From assembly GCA_030681475.1 (NCBI GenBank), contig JAUXWT010000047.1:1-56964 (forward strand): a DNA stretch of 56,964 nt, in the 5' to 3' direction. The translations under genes and the position numbers were made by a program. The notes under the pieces were generated by a model. It saw nothing but the letters and a program-made list of their open reading frames with translations, had not been told where the DNA came from and did no database searches. Below, one piece after another: positions 1-8,075 of this stretch (its first letter is position 1; each line of letters opens with the position of its first letter). The stretch comes from Bacteroidales bacterium. Its GTDB lineage: Bacteria; Bacteroidota; Bacteroidia; Bacteroidales; FEN-979.

Positions 1-132
1 GGATGGTTCAATTGGTTGATAGAAAAAACAGATTTTCAAAGAGCGAATAAAGTACGATCAGCCAAAGGCCTTCTTGTTCATGTATTTGGCAAATTGGCTG
101 CAGCTTTTATTTATTTGATTTTTAACTCTTGA
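1..132 (+). pseudogene. C-terminal end of a DDE-type transposase, cut by the window edge
   Basis: Reading from base 1 gives 43 residues ending IYLIFNS and a stop. The pattern ANKVRSAKGLLVHVFGKLAA followed by a hydrophobic end resembles the C-termini of insertion-sequence transposases common in Bacteroidota, where a basic stretch after the last catalytic Glu is followed by a hydrophobic helix. The family (IS4/IS5-like) cannot be fixed from so little. The gene may be intact upstream of the window. No clear terminal inverted repeat was found just after the stop. Confidence 0.45.
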
Positions 133-187
133 TTCACATGAAAAATATATTTGTACACTGAAAAATCATTCAAGGTTAAAATATACC

Positions 188-469
188 ATGCATTCAGGAG
201 GTCCATTGCAAATAAAAAGAAAAGGAAAGAATTCTTCTAAAGAAGGGCCGACATTTTTTTTACAAGTCGAACCTGGTAAATCATATGGCATAAATATTCT
301 TTTAATGTACCCGCAAGCGCTTGACCCGAACAAAAAGTTCAAATATGATGTTATGATCGACAGCGCTGAAGTAGTTCAGTTTACCGAAAGCAAGTTCTAT
401 GGATTTAAGCCATTTAAAGCAGACGATCATGTTCTTGAAGAAGATAAAAATGATCCTTTATTTAAATGA
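188..469 (+). CDS. Small hypothetical protein
   Basis: A 93-residue protein of unrecognised family, with no signal peptide or membrane segment. The middle (PGKSYGINILLMYPQALDP) and the later FYGFKPFKADDHV stretch look like folded beta-rich protein; the N-terminus is Lys/Ser-rich and low in complexity. The frame stays open upstream of the ATG into the end of the transposase gene. It could therefore be the 3' part of a longer gene cut by the insertion sequence, rather than a complete gene. The A-rich upstream region is compatible with Bacteroidota initiation but does not settle the start. Confidence 0.45.
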   Translation: MHSGGPLQIKRKGKNSSKEGPTFFLQVEPGKSYGINILLMYPQALDPNKKFKYDVMIDSAEVVQFTESKFYGFKPFKADDHVLEEDKNDPLFK

Positions 470-475
470 AAAAAC

Positions 476-488
476 ACCGCGTAGCGGT
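476..488. other. Short hairpin (accgc-gta-gcggt)
   Basis: A perfect 5-bp stem with a 3-nt loop lies between the small gene and the T9SS cargo gene. There is no following T-run, so it is not a convincing intrinsic terminator. Confidence 0.4.
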
Positions 489-523
489 ACGATTGTCCTC
501 AATCAATAAAAACAAATAAGGCT

Positions 524-2416
524 ATGAAAACGCTGATTACTATTATCCTGCTTCTCTCCGGTGTAGCTGTTCAGAGTCAATCATGGAATTACGAGTGGGC
601 ACTGCATTTGAAAGGAGCAGATGGCGTTAGATGCCAGGTTGAGACAATTGATGATCTGAATCAATGTTATCTGGTGGTCACTTATGCCGACACTATAACC
701 ATAGGAGACACGGTGTTTTCTCACCCATACCTGTCGAGCAGTATGCAATGCGCGATCGGTGTCTTCGACCAATTCGGGACTTTCAAACGGGCACTTGACT
801 TTCACTCACCCGGACCCTTTCAACCTGCTCTTTCATCTGTAAAAGCAGAGAAAAGCCATTCCTTATTGATAGGCGGAGAATGCAGCAATCAATACCATGC
901 CTCTGATACCGTGATTTTTGCCGGAAGCGGGGGGGATGTCTTTATTGGAAAGTACAATGAACATGGGAAACATAAATGGATTAAAACAATCAGTGGGCCG
1001 TTTCAGGACAGGCTTATTAATTTTATTCCGGCCGAAGGAGGAACAGCATATGTTATCGGTTCTCATGCTGCATACCTGACCCCGGTTTGGATTAATTTTT
1101 TTGGCGCTGACAGTGTTGAACATACGGAAACATTGACCTACGTTTTGAAACTGGATTCGCTGGGTAATATTATCTGGCAAAAGCATTGTACCAGTCTCCA
1201 GGCAGGTTTTTATGCGAGAAATGCAACATTAGGGAACGACGGCAACCTTTATGTACAGGGTGAGACACACAGCAGTCTCGTGTTCGGCGCCGATACCCTT
1301 TGGGGCCCGGGAGGGAATACCCAGGTCAACTTTATCTATGCCTACGACGGCCAGGGTAACCTCATTTATAAGCATATAAGGGATTGGCCTCTCAGCATCG
1401 GAAATATCTTCATCGATACCGAAAGTTTTATTTACTTTGGCGCACACATTTTTAAAACAACAAATTTTGCCAATGATACAGTTTTAATACCTCCGAATCA
1501 TTTCCCCAGTATTTTAGGGAAAATGGACAGAGAGAATAATCTTCTCTGGTATCATCTTTTTGAACCTACGGATTACCAACGATATCACTGGTTGGCTTTT
1601 TCTATGGTATCTGACACCATCTTCGCCAATCTGACATACGAAGGGCAGATGGTCATTAACGGTATCCCGTACGGCGCCTTCGGCAGACGGACCCTGATCA
1701 TGCAGTATTCAACTTCGGGAACCATGCACAGCATCAATACGCTCCAGGGCAGTAGTTTCATTTACAGTTCTAAAGTACTGGCCGATCATTGTTCAGATAT
1801 CATTATCGGCGGCATGTTTATAGGTATGGGCTATTTTGGGCAGGATACGCTTAAGACTACCGGAACCCTGGATGGATTTATAACCCGGGTAAACCGCTGG
1901 GAACACTCAATTGATCTTGGGCCGGATACCTTGATAAACATGAACGATTCAATCCGTTTGTCGGCCGGGAACGGGTATGACACATACCTGTGGTCTACCG
2001 GTGGAACTGACCCTGAAATATTGGTCACAGGGGCTGAACTGGGAGCCGGCGTAAATGAAATATGGGTTCTTGTTACAAATAATGGATGCAGAAGCGCCGA
2101 TACCGTATATGTTATGGTTAAAAGCAACATTGGAATGGCGGATTTGAATTGCAAAACAAGTCTGGTGCACATCTATCCCAACCCAATTACTGACTTCGCT
2201 GTTATTGACTATGAGTTACCCGGTAATTCATTTGTACAAATTAAGATATTTAACTTCACGGGAACTGAAGTAGGACATTTAGCAAATCACCAACAGCAAA
2301 AAGGCAAGCATAAACTTCTTTATGATGCACGATATCAGGCGCCTGGAATATATTACTGCCAAATCCGGATCGATGATAAAGTTGAAACCCAAAAGATGAT
2401 TATAATGCACAAATAA
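524..2416 (+). CDS. Secreted protein with type IX secretion C-terminal sorting domain
   Basis: A 630-residue exported protein. Residues 1-19 are a typical signal peptide (short basic start, hydrophobic core, cut near VQSQS). The central ~440 residues are repetitive beta-strand sequence with recurring GD-TV/F and GN-YV patterns, like SBBP-type propellers. Around residues 463-535 an Ig-like module starts at LGPDTLINMNDSIRL and has the usual YLWSTGG and GCRSADTV motifs. The last ~85 residues begin HIYPNPITD and end with ETQKMIIMHK, the type A sorting domain that the PorU machinery removes when cargo is delivered to the surface. The specific ligand or activity is unknown. It lies 20 nt ahead of a lipoprotein gene and may be co-transcribed with it. 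Confidence 0.85.
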   Translation: MKTLITIILLLSGVAVQSQSWNYEWALHLKGADGVRCQVETIDDLNQCYLVVTYADTITIGDTVFSHPYLSSSMQCAIGVFDQFGTFKRALDFHSPGPFQPALSSVKAEKSHSLLIGGECSNQYHASDTVIFAGSGGDVFIGKYNEHGKHKWIKTISGPFQDRLINFIPAEGGTAYVIGSHAAYLTPVWINFFGADSVEHTETLTYVLKLDSLGNIIWQKHCTSLQAGFYARNATLGNDGNLYVQGETHSSLVFGADTLWGPGGNTQVNFIYAYDGQGNLIYKHIRDWPLSIGNIFIDTESFIYFGAHIFKTTNFANDTVLIPPNHFPSILGKMDRENNLLWYHLFEPTDYQRYHWLAFSMVSDTIFANLTYEGQMVINGIPYGAFGRRTLIMQYSTSGTMHSINTLQGSSFIYSSKVLADHCSDIIIGGMFIGMGYFGQDTLKTTGTLDGFITRVNRWEHSIDLGPDTLINMNDSIRLSAGNGYDTYLWSTGGTDPEILVTGAELGAGVNEIWVLVTNNGCRSADTVYVMVKSNIGMADLNCKTSLVHIYPNPITDFAVIDYELPGNSFVQIKIFNFTGTEVGHLANHQQQKGKHKLLYDARYQAPGIYYCQIRIDDKVETQKMIIMHK

Positions 2417-2435
2417 ACTTTAAACTTACCAGCTT

Positions 2436-3530
2436 ATGAAACGTGCCGGAAATCAACTTGTTGCCATTTTTGTATTCCTGTCATTTTTGGGGTGTCACGA
2501 AAATCCTGGTAAGATATCCTCCAACGGTCCGCGATCAAAACAGGATATCCTGATGGATTCTTTGCAGGTACTCGATTCGCTGGTGATGAAATACAAAGCT
2601 AAAAATGCAGACGAATCCCTTAAATATGCCAAAATTGCAGATAACATTGCCTGGGAGTTAAACACCCCTGAGGCAAGGGCAAAAGCATATATCACGCTTG
2701 GCAATGCGCATGCTGTGATCACAATCGATTCGGGATTATTTTTTCACCGTAAGGCCCTGGCAGTGATTGACAGTTTTGACCTCACCGATAAAAAAGGTCA
2801 GGTTTTGTATAACCTTGGAATGCTGTATCGAAAGGTCAATAATTACGAGAAATGCATCACTTTCATTGATTCAGCGCTCTGGTACTCCGTTTCAGTCAAT
2901 GATTTTAAAACAATGTCCAATGCGCTCAATGCTCTCGGGGGATGGTATCTTAATATCGGCGAGAAGGTAAAGGCCAGACAATTGTTCGATTCGGCCTTTG
3001 CTGTAGCCCAAAGAGAATCGCTTTACCTTCAGATGGGTTCAGCATTGGGAAATCTGGCCAGGTTCGAGACAGATTCGAAAAAATCGATCAGGATGCAACG
3101 ACGCGCCATTTCGTATCTGGAAAAAGGCAGCGGGTCTGACGAACCAATTGCACTGAGTCTGACCAACATCGGGTATCGCCTTCCGGATCCCGATTCGGCC
3201 ATCTACTACTTTAACCGGGCCATCAACATGGTGAGCCTCGAATTCTCTCCCGAAGTCATCATCGGGGCATACAACAATATGGCTTACTGTTACCTCGCCA
3301 AGGACGATGTGAACAATGCAGAGAAATGCATCCTGGAACATGCGCTGCCTGTCGCTGTGAAAACGAATAACATCGACTGGCAATCAACGGTGTATGATAC
3401 CTATGCGGATATTCTGCATCTGAAAGGGAAATCAAATGATGCCATGGTTTATAAAAACAAGGCAAAGGATGCAAAAAGAGAGTTTAAAGGATCAGTTTCT
3501 GCAATCCTCCATAGCGCCGGGAATCATTGA
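2436..3530 (+). CDS. TPR-repeat lipoprotein
   Basis: A 364-residue protein with a lipoprotein signal (hydrophobic stretch ending FLGC, lipid-bearing Cys at residue 20). Residues ~50-350 are tandem helical hairpins of TPR type (for example AKAYITLGNAHAV, GQVLYNLGMLYRKV, MGSALGNLARF, GAYNNMAYCYLAK). In Bacteroidota such periplasmic TPR arrays often precede a membrane helix and a kinase or LuxR domain. Here the protein stops after the repeats, so it is either a stand-alone scaffold or a truncated sensor. An inverted repeat (cagcccc ... ggggctg) follows the stop. Confidence 0.75.
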   Translation: MKRAGNQLVAIFVFLSFLGCHENPGKISSNGPRSKQDILMDSLQVLDSLVMKYKAKNADESLKYAKIADNIAWELNTPEARAKAYITLGNAHAVITIDSGLFFHRKALAVIDSFDLTDKKGQVLYNLGMLYRKVNNYEKCITFIDSALWYSVSVNDFKTMSNALNALGGWYLNIGEKVKARQLFDSAFAVAQRESLYLQMGSALGNLARFETDSKKSIRMQRRAISYLEKGSGSDEPIALSLTNIGYRLPDPDSAIYYFNRAINMVSLEFSPEVIIGAYNNMAYCYLAKDDVNNAEKCILEHALPVAVKTNNIDWQSTVYDTYADILHLKGKSNDAMVYKNKAKDAKREFKGSVSAILHSAGNH

Positions 3531-3597
3531 TGTCAGCCCCATTGTTGATATGGCTGAGAGGAATGGACCTGGGGCTGTAATCCTGAAGAATTAACAA

Positions 3598-4320
3598 ATG
3601 AAGAAGCACCTCCCCTCGATAGCGTCAATATTGGCAGGAGTGATCCCTATCGTTATCCTTATTGTTTATTTTGATGTTCCGCGAAAACTGATCATTGGTT
3701 ACGGCATTCTATCCTGGATCATCGGAGTAGGATTATTCAAAATGCCGGTCTATCACCTAGTCGTTGTGAAATTCCTTCACGGGAGGCTTTCCAATAAATG
3801 GCTTGGAATTACACAGGGCCTGGTTTCCGCCTTTTCTGAACTTGGATCGGCATTGATCTTTTTTCATTTTGTCCTGACCGACCTTTCTTTGCCTCAGCTA
3901 ATCGGATTTGGCCTGGCGGCAGGAGCGGTCGAATCTGTAATCCTTCCTTTCATAGGCAATCCTTTTACCGGGACTCCGCTTGAAAAACACACAGCAGATA
4001 TGGAACAAAAAATGTCCTTAAACCTTTCGATGCAATGGATGGGCGTTTTAGAAAGGTTAATCGCCATGGTTATACACATTGCAAGCAGGGGGTTGATCTA
4101 TGTAAGCATGATAACTTTTTCATTGTTACCTGGAATTATCGCTGTTGTGACGTTTGCTGCTGTTGATGGGCGGGGCTATTATGCGCTGCAGGAAAAATGG
4201 GCATTTGATAACATCAAAGTTTTAAAAAAGTTTTATCTGTTTCTTGCAATAATCGCGTTGCTGCAATCTGTAAGTTTCCTGTTTTTTTCATATAAATATC
4301 TGCATCTGTTAAAATTTTAA
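3598..4320 (+). CDS. Polytopic membrane protein, possible YhfC-like intramembrane protease
   Basis: A 240-residue protein with about seven hydrophobic segments. Three conserved-looking polar positions sit in membrane helices: Glu81 (SAFSELGSALIFF), Glu112 (AAGAVESVILPFI) and Glu152/His160 (GVLERLIAMVIHIASRG). The order Glu, Glu, then ER-x6-H resembles the YhfC family, a branch of the glutamic (CPBP/PrsW-like) intramembrane proteases. The first motif lacks the usual double Glu, so activity is uncertain. Family assignment is by memory of motifs only; plain conserved membrane protein is the safe call. It stands alone between a TPR lipoprotein and a pseudogene. Confidence 0.5.
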   Translation: MKKHLPSIASILAGVIPIVILIVYFDVPRKLIIGYGILSWIIGVGLFKMPVYHLVVVKFLHGRLSNKWLGITQGLVSAFSELGSALIFFHFVLTDLSLPQLIGFGLAAGAVESVILPFIGNPFTGTPLEKHTADMEQKMSLNLSMQWMGVLERLIAMVIHIASRGLIYVSMITFSLLPGIIAVVTFAAVDGRGYYALQEKWAFDNIKVLKKFYLFLAIIALLQSVSFLFFSYKYLHLLKF

Positions 4321-4359
4321 TTTTACCTTCCGGAAAATCGTGTAAATTAGTAAACTAAA

Positions 4360-4618
4360 ATGAAAGCAGTTTTATTTACCAAATACGGCCCGCCGGAAAG
4401 TTTAGTTTCCTGTCCCCAAATCCTGTAAAGAAGACATCATTTTTTATAAGGATCTCATCGAGTCCGGAAATTACAAGGTGGTTATTGACAGAAGTTACCC
4501 CCTGGAAGAGATTGTGCAGGCGACCAGGTATGTTGAAACAGGGCAGGATACGGGATGCTTGGAGCGACGCATTATACTACGGAAAAGTAGCCTGTATCGC
4601 TATGAATCAATATTTTAG
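4360..4618 (+). pseudogene. Remnant of zinc-type alcohol dehydrogenase / quinone oxidoreductase
   Basis: The first 22 codons read MKAVLFTKYGPPESL..., the classic N-terminus of medium-chain NAD(P)-dependent dehydrogenases, and then stop. About 10 nt later another frame (4450 onward) gives FYKDLIESGNYKVVIDRSYP followed by EEIVQATRYVETGQDTG, the C-terminal segment of the same family. The ~270 residues between (Zn site, Rossmann fold) are gone, and the last residues diverge before the usual NVVI ending. The gene has therefore lost its centre and is disrupted. The 4485-4676 stretch, though open in a third frame, is best read as part of this debris. Confidence 0.7.
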
Positions 4619-4714
4619 AAGTTTGGGAATAGCCCCTGAATTTCTTGAAGGGAGATATTTTTTAAAAGATCTATAAGATCGTGTAGCGAATAACTCCTTA
4701 AACCTGTAAAAAAC

Positions 4715-5200
4715 ATGGGAGTGATGATTAAAAATAAACTCGAATATTCATTCGGCCCGGTGGGCAGGTTCGCAGGGATAATTATATTTATTGCAGGAAT
4801 AACTCTGACATATTTTTATCTTTCAGGTGTTTTCCTAATTTTGCTGGGCGGATTTGTAGGATTTACTTCCACCATTGTCTTCATCGATTACGATAAGCAA
4901 AGGCTCCGGTTTTCAAATAACCTGTTTGGGTTTATACCGACCGGCAAATGGGTTAAAATTCTACCGGAAATGCAACTCGGAATAAAAGAATTAAACCAGA
5001 CATACCGCGCATACAGCCGCGGAAATAGGGCGCTTGACATTCCGGAAAAGGATTTCAGAATACTCCTGTATGACGCTGACAATAAAGAAATTATGCCGTT
5101 GACAAAGACCGATTCGATGGAAAAGGCAAAAGGAGAGCTTGAAACCTTGAGGAATTTACTGGATTTAAAGACAGGTTCCCCACATACCTGGAATTTATAA
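4715..5200 (+). CDS. Hypothetical two-helix membrane protein
   Basis: A 161-residue protein, family not recognised. Two hydrophobic helices (about residues 17-35 and 37-58) are joined by a very short turn, followed by a ~100-residue soluble domain with alternating strands (RLRFSNNLFGFIPTGKWVKI, FRILLYDADNKEIMPLTK). The layout, a membrane hairpin plus a PH-like or bPH2-like beta domain, is seen in many small Bacteroidota envelope proteins, but no motif supports a function. It precedes the ZIP transporter by 27 nt and may share its transcript. Confidence 0.55.
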   Translation: MGVMIKNKLEYSFGPVGRFAGIIIFIAGITLTYFYLSGVFLILLGGFVGFTSTIVFIDYDKQRLRFSNNLFGFIPTGKWVKILPEMQLGIKELNQTYRAYSRGNRALDIPEKDFRILLYDADNKEIMPLTKTDSMEKAKGELETLRNLLDLKTGSPHTWNL

Positions 5201-5227
5201 CATAATGATTATAAACAGGATATAGAT

Positions 5228-6043
5228 ATGAAATTAGATTGGTTACTGGAATACAACCCGGTGCTGCTGGCGCTTATTGCCACGTTATTCACGTGGTTTG
5301 TCACGGCATTGGGGTCATCCATGGTCTTTTTCTTTAAAACGATTAACAAGAAAGTCCTTAATTCGATGCTGGGATTCGCAGCAGGGGTGATGATTGCGGC
5401 AAGTTTCTGGTCACTGCTTAAACCCGCGATCGAGATGGCGGAAGAAAGTGGCGCAATACCCTGGGTGCCTGCCCTGGTTGGGTTTTTGTCGGGGGGCGCC
5501 TTTTTACTGATAATTGATAAAATTTTACCCCACCTGCACATGGGGCTCTCCACCGATAAAGCGGAAGGGATAAAAACCTCATGGCAACGAAGTGTGCTTC
5601 TGGTCATGGCCATAACGCTCCACAACATCCCTGAGGGACTGGCGGTAGGTGTCGCATTTGGAGCCCTGGCCAACAATCCCGACGTCGGGATGCTTACCGG
5701 TGCCATTGCATTGGCTATCGGGATCGGGTTGCAGAATTTCCCTGAAGGTGCGGCAGTTTCCATCCCGTTGAGGCGGGAAGGCCTTTCCAGGTTCAAAGCA
5801 TTCAATTACGGACAATTGTCGGGCATTGTCGAACCCATCGCCGGAGTTGCCGGTGCGTACCTGGTATTGACCATGACCCCGCTGCTTCCATATGCTCTTT
5901 CCTTTGCCGCCGGTGCGATGATCTTTGTGGTAGTCGAAGAGTTGATCCCCGAATCACAAACCGGCAATGAGACAGACCTTTCGACCATTGGCGCCATGCT
6001 GGGATTTGCGACCATGATGCTGCTCGATGTTGCGTTAGGATAG
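5228..6043 (+). CDS. ZIP family divalent metal transporter
   Basis: A 271-residue inner-membrane protein with eight predicted helices. The two signature metal-binding helices are intact: [14 protein letters not shown] (about residues 130-143) and [16 protein letters not shown] (about 165-180), with the later Glu-rich helix [14 protein letters not shown] proteins move Zn2+ or other divalent cations into the cytoplasm. The short His-poor loop before helix 4 places it near the GufA/ZupT bacterial group. No metal-responsive operator is evident upstream. Confidence 0.88.
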   Translation: MKLDWLLEYNPVLLALIATLFTWFVTALGSSMVFFFKTINKKVLNSMLGFAAGVMIAASFWSLLKPAIEMAEESGAIPWVPALVGFLSGGAFLLIIDKILPHLHMGLSTDKAEGIKTSWQRSVLLVMAITLHNIPEGLAVGVAFGALANNPDVGMLTGAIALAIGIGLQNFPEGAAVSIPLRREGLSRFKAFNYGQLSGIVEPIAGVAGAYLVLTMTPLLPYALSFAAGAMIFVVVEELIPESQTGNETDLSTIGAMLGFATMMLLDVALG

Positions 6044-6098
6044 GTCGATCATCTCCGGGGTGGGTTCGCGCAAAGTGCTGATAATAATATTTATAGCT

Positions 6099-6230
6099 TT
6101 TGATTGACGATTGGACGATTGACGATTTCAGATTGAATTGTTTGATTGACGAGTTACGATTGTGCAGCGCAAATCGCATGTCGTTTACTTGTAAATTTAT
6201 TCGTCAATCAAAAAATCGTCCAATCGTAAA
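6099..6230. repeat. Palindromic element, left copy flanking the RAYT gene
   Basis: About 130 nt able to fold into a nested cruciform. The outer arms (6099-6120 and 6210-6230) are built from gattggacgatt and its complement. Inner arms pair tttgattgacga (6140-6151) with tcgtcaatcaaa (6200-6211). The tip holds cgatt-gtgcagcgc-aatcg. Its core, 6127-6178, matches 6815-6866 on the other side of the transposase gene at 45 of 52 positions by eye. Confidence 0.7.
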
Positions 6231-6290
6231 TTTCCCCCTCTTTTTTGTATTACCTTTTTGAATAATTCCGATTAAGCGAAAAGAACAATT

Positions 6291-6761
6291 ATGCATCGTC
6301 ACCATTCACTTCGTTTGACTGGATATGATTATTCCAGCGCGGGATTATATTTTATTACCATTTGCACAAAAGACCGTCTTCACTATTTTGGAACGATTTC
6401 AAATGGGGAGATGATCCTCAATGAAACCGGCCGTACTGCGGAATTGTTTTTAGAGGAAGTGTCAATACATTTCAGCCATGCCAGGGCCATGTCCCCACCG
6501 CCGGGCGTGCCCCCACTGCCGGGCGTGCCCCCACCAGCCAACCAATTTGGGCAACCCATTGCCGGTTCAGTTTCTGTAATCATCAATCAATACAAATCAT
6601 CCGTAAAACGTTGGTGCAATAAAAACGGTCATAACTTTTTTCAATGGCAACCGCGATTTCATGATCATATCATCAGGAATAAAAAATCCTACCAAAACAT
6701 TGTAAACTATATAAGGAATAACCCTAAATTATGGAAGGAGGAAAGGTCTTATCTGAAATGA
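6291..6761 (+). pseudogene. REP-associated tyrosine transposase (RAYT, Y1_Tnp) lacking the HUH motif
   Basis: A 156-residue protein whose two ends match RAYT/IS200-like transposases: HSLRLTGYDYSSAGLYFITI and LNETGR near the start, FHDHIIRNKKSYQNIVNYIR with NNPKLW near the end, so the nucleophilic Tyr region remains. The centre is wrong: where MPNH-x-H (the HUH metal site) should follow the third strand, there is a Pro-rich repeat (PPPGVPPLPGVPPPANQ) encoded by a duplicated ccgggcgtgccccca unit. The family is usually ~180-220 residues. The simplest reading is an in-frame internal deletion that removed catalysis while keeping the frame open. Flanking palindromes suggest it once mobilised them. 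Confidence 0.75.
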
Positions 6762-6794
6762 GGATTAGAGGTTCAAACCATTATCATTAGATTT

Positions 6795-6915
6795 AGGATT
6801 GGACGATTTTAGAGTTCAGATTGAATTGTTTGATCGACGAATGACGATTGGACAGCGCTAATCGTAAATCATATAATCGTCAATTTATTCGTCAATCGTC
6901 AATCGTCAAATCGCA
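6795..6915. repeat. Palindromic element, right copy flanking the RAYT gene
   Basis: A second copy in direct orientation of the element left of the transposase gene (core 6815-6866 against 6127-6178). It again has gattggacgattt at one edge and repeated gtcaatc units (cgtcaatttattcgtcaatc, then cgtcaatcgtcaaatcg) at the other, so it can fold on itself. Such paired palindromes around a RAYT gene are the expected arrangement of REP/BIME elements. Confidence 0.65.
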
Positions 6916-6920
6916 AGTAG

Positions 6921-7019
6921 GATGGATAGAGGGTGAAAACCGTGTATTTCGTCCCGTACGAGACGAAATAACATCCGGTGTTCACCCGGCTACCCATATC
7001 CGGTGCCTGATGGCACCGG
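6921..7019. repeat. Nested long hairpin plus perfect 8-bp hairpin
   Basis: The stem gggtgaaaaccg pairs with cggtgttcaccc (one mismatch). Inside it tatttcgtc pairs with gacgaaata around ccgtacga, and outside it the ggatgg and ctaccc flanks also pair roughly. Directly after, ccggtgcc-tgat-ggcaccgg (7000-7019) is a perfect 8-bp stem. No T-run follows. An open frame across it is repeat-derived. It is probably a dispersed palindromic repeat or small non-autonomous element. The rest of the 6762-7213 gap shows nothing beyond the RAYT flank and one small reading frame. Confidence 0.6.
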
Positions 7020-7082
7020 CCATGAACAGGCAGATAAAATCCTAATCCTAAATATCATATGTTATGCTCCGATTGACCTTAA

Positions 7083-7217
7083 ATGAACATTCCAGACGCA
7101 GAACATCCAGGTGTCTTAACGGAAAACGATATAATTTTCGCAGCAGGCTGCGTTGAACTAACCATTGGACTTTCATTGGGAACCATTGAGAATTTTTCTA
7201 AATTTGCCGTACAATGA
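7083..7217 (+). CDS. Possible 44-residue small protein overlapping the methyltransferase start
   Basis: An ATG at 7083 opens a frame of 44 codons (MNIPDAEHPGVLTEND...) whose stop overlaps the next start as ATGA, the usual form of translational coupling. It has no recognisable domain; the second half is mildly hydrophobic. There is no independent support. It could equally be chance, or the decayed end of a longer gene. Confidence 0.25.
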   Translation: MNIPDAEHPGVLTENDIIFAAGCVELTIGLSLGTIENFSKFAVQ

Positions 7218-7963
7218 ACCTGACCCTTTTCCAGATCGCCAATTACACGCTGATCATATTACTTCTGGTTTTATTCATCAGGTACTTATGGATCGTATTT
7301 GTCATTCACGACGACGATCCTGAGCAATGGCGGCATGCTGTCAAAAGCAAGCAGATACCAGCAAAAATCAAATGGATTAAACGGAGATACGCCGATAAAG
7401 TACGTTTTTTCAACTGGTGGTTTCAAATTGAACGTCTTAAAAGGGAACATGTTCCGGGAGTGCTTGTTGAGTTGGGCGTGTACAAGGGCGATAGCGCTCA
7501 GGTGATCCATCACCTTGATCCTGAACGTCAGTTACACCTTTTCGATACATTTGCAGGGTTCACCGCATCCGACCTACTCATGGAAAACGGGGAGGCGGCA
7601 ACCTACACCACGAAGAACTTTGCCGATACCAGCGTTCAAACGGTGCTGCGAAAAATTGACGGCAATTATAATATTATTATACATCAGGGGCATTTTCCAG
7701 AAAGCGCCAGAGGTTTCCACGAGACCGTGGCGCTGGTCAACATGGATGCAGATCTGTACAATCCGACCAAGGCAGGACTTGAATTTTTCTACCCCCTGCT
7801 ATCCCCCGGCGGTGTAATTATGGTGCACGATTATAATTACAAGTGGCCGGGGATCATCAAAGCCGTGGATGATTTTGTTAAGACCATTCCGGAGAAACCA
7901 GTCCTGCTGCCTGACATCAACGGGACAGTTGTGCTAATTAAAAATAGCCCCATCCCCCTCTGA
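7214..7963 (+). CDS. TylF/MycF-like class I methyltransferase with N-terminal membrane helix
   Basis: A 249-residue protein. Residues ~8-30 form a membrane helix. The rest carries the macrocin O-methyltransferase (TylF) pattern: SAM motif I VLVELGVYKGDSAQVIHHL, LHLFDTFAGF, the acidic VNMDADLYNPTKAGLEFFYP strand and the GGVIMVHDYNYKWPGIIKAVD ending, whose Asp/His/Asp residues bind the divalent metal in this family. The substrate is unknown; relatives act on sugars, and many lie in polysaccharide loci, but no glycosyltransferases are next to it. The last five residues (SPIPL) come from a C-rich repeat that runs over the stop codon. Confidence 0.8.
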   Translation: MNLTLFQIANYTLIILLLVLFIRYLWIVFVIHDDDPEQWRHAVKSKQIPAKIKWIKRRYADKVRFFNWWFQIERLKREHVPGVLVELGVYKGDSAQVIHHLDPERQLHLFDTFAGFTASDLLMENGEAATYTTKNFADTSVQTVLRKIDGNYNIIIHQGHFPESARGFHETVALVNMDADLYNPTKAGLEFFYPLLSPGGVIMVHDYNYKWPGIIKAVDDFVKTIPEKPVLLPDINGTVVLIKNSPIPL

Positions 7964-8046
7964 CCCCATCCCCCCTGAGCCCCTTCCCCAAAAAGGGAAG
8001 GGGGAGTAAGTCCCTCCCTTTTTGGGGACCGATTTAGGGTGGGGTA
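7945..8046. repeat. C/G-rich inverted repeat with alternative hairpins
   Basis: Left arm rich in cccc, right arm ending gatttagggtggggtag. Two stems exclude each other: ccccttccc-caaaaa-gggaagggg (7980-8003), or ccccaaaaaggga (from 7986) with tccctttttgggg (~8016-8028). This resembles the C-rich intergenic repeats common in Bacteroidota genomes. It may end transcription of the methyltransferase gene but lacks a T-run. Confidence 0.6.
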
Positions 8047-8075
8047 GAATTATTTAACATTTTTTCACATTTTCC

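Noticed and set aside
138-161. Seven-codon frame MKNIFVH before the small hypothetical gene
   Set aside because: Too short and unsupported; it could be a relic of a lipoprotein start, but nothing downstream in that frame continues it.
4485-4676. 63-codon frame
   Set aside because: It overlaps the dehydrogenase remnant in another frame and shows no family features.
6848-7045. 65-codon frame containing RPVRDEI
   Set aside because: It crosses the right RAYT flank and the nested hairpin; both explain the open frame.
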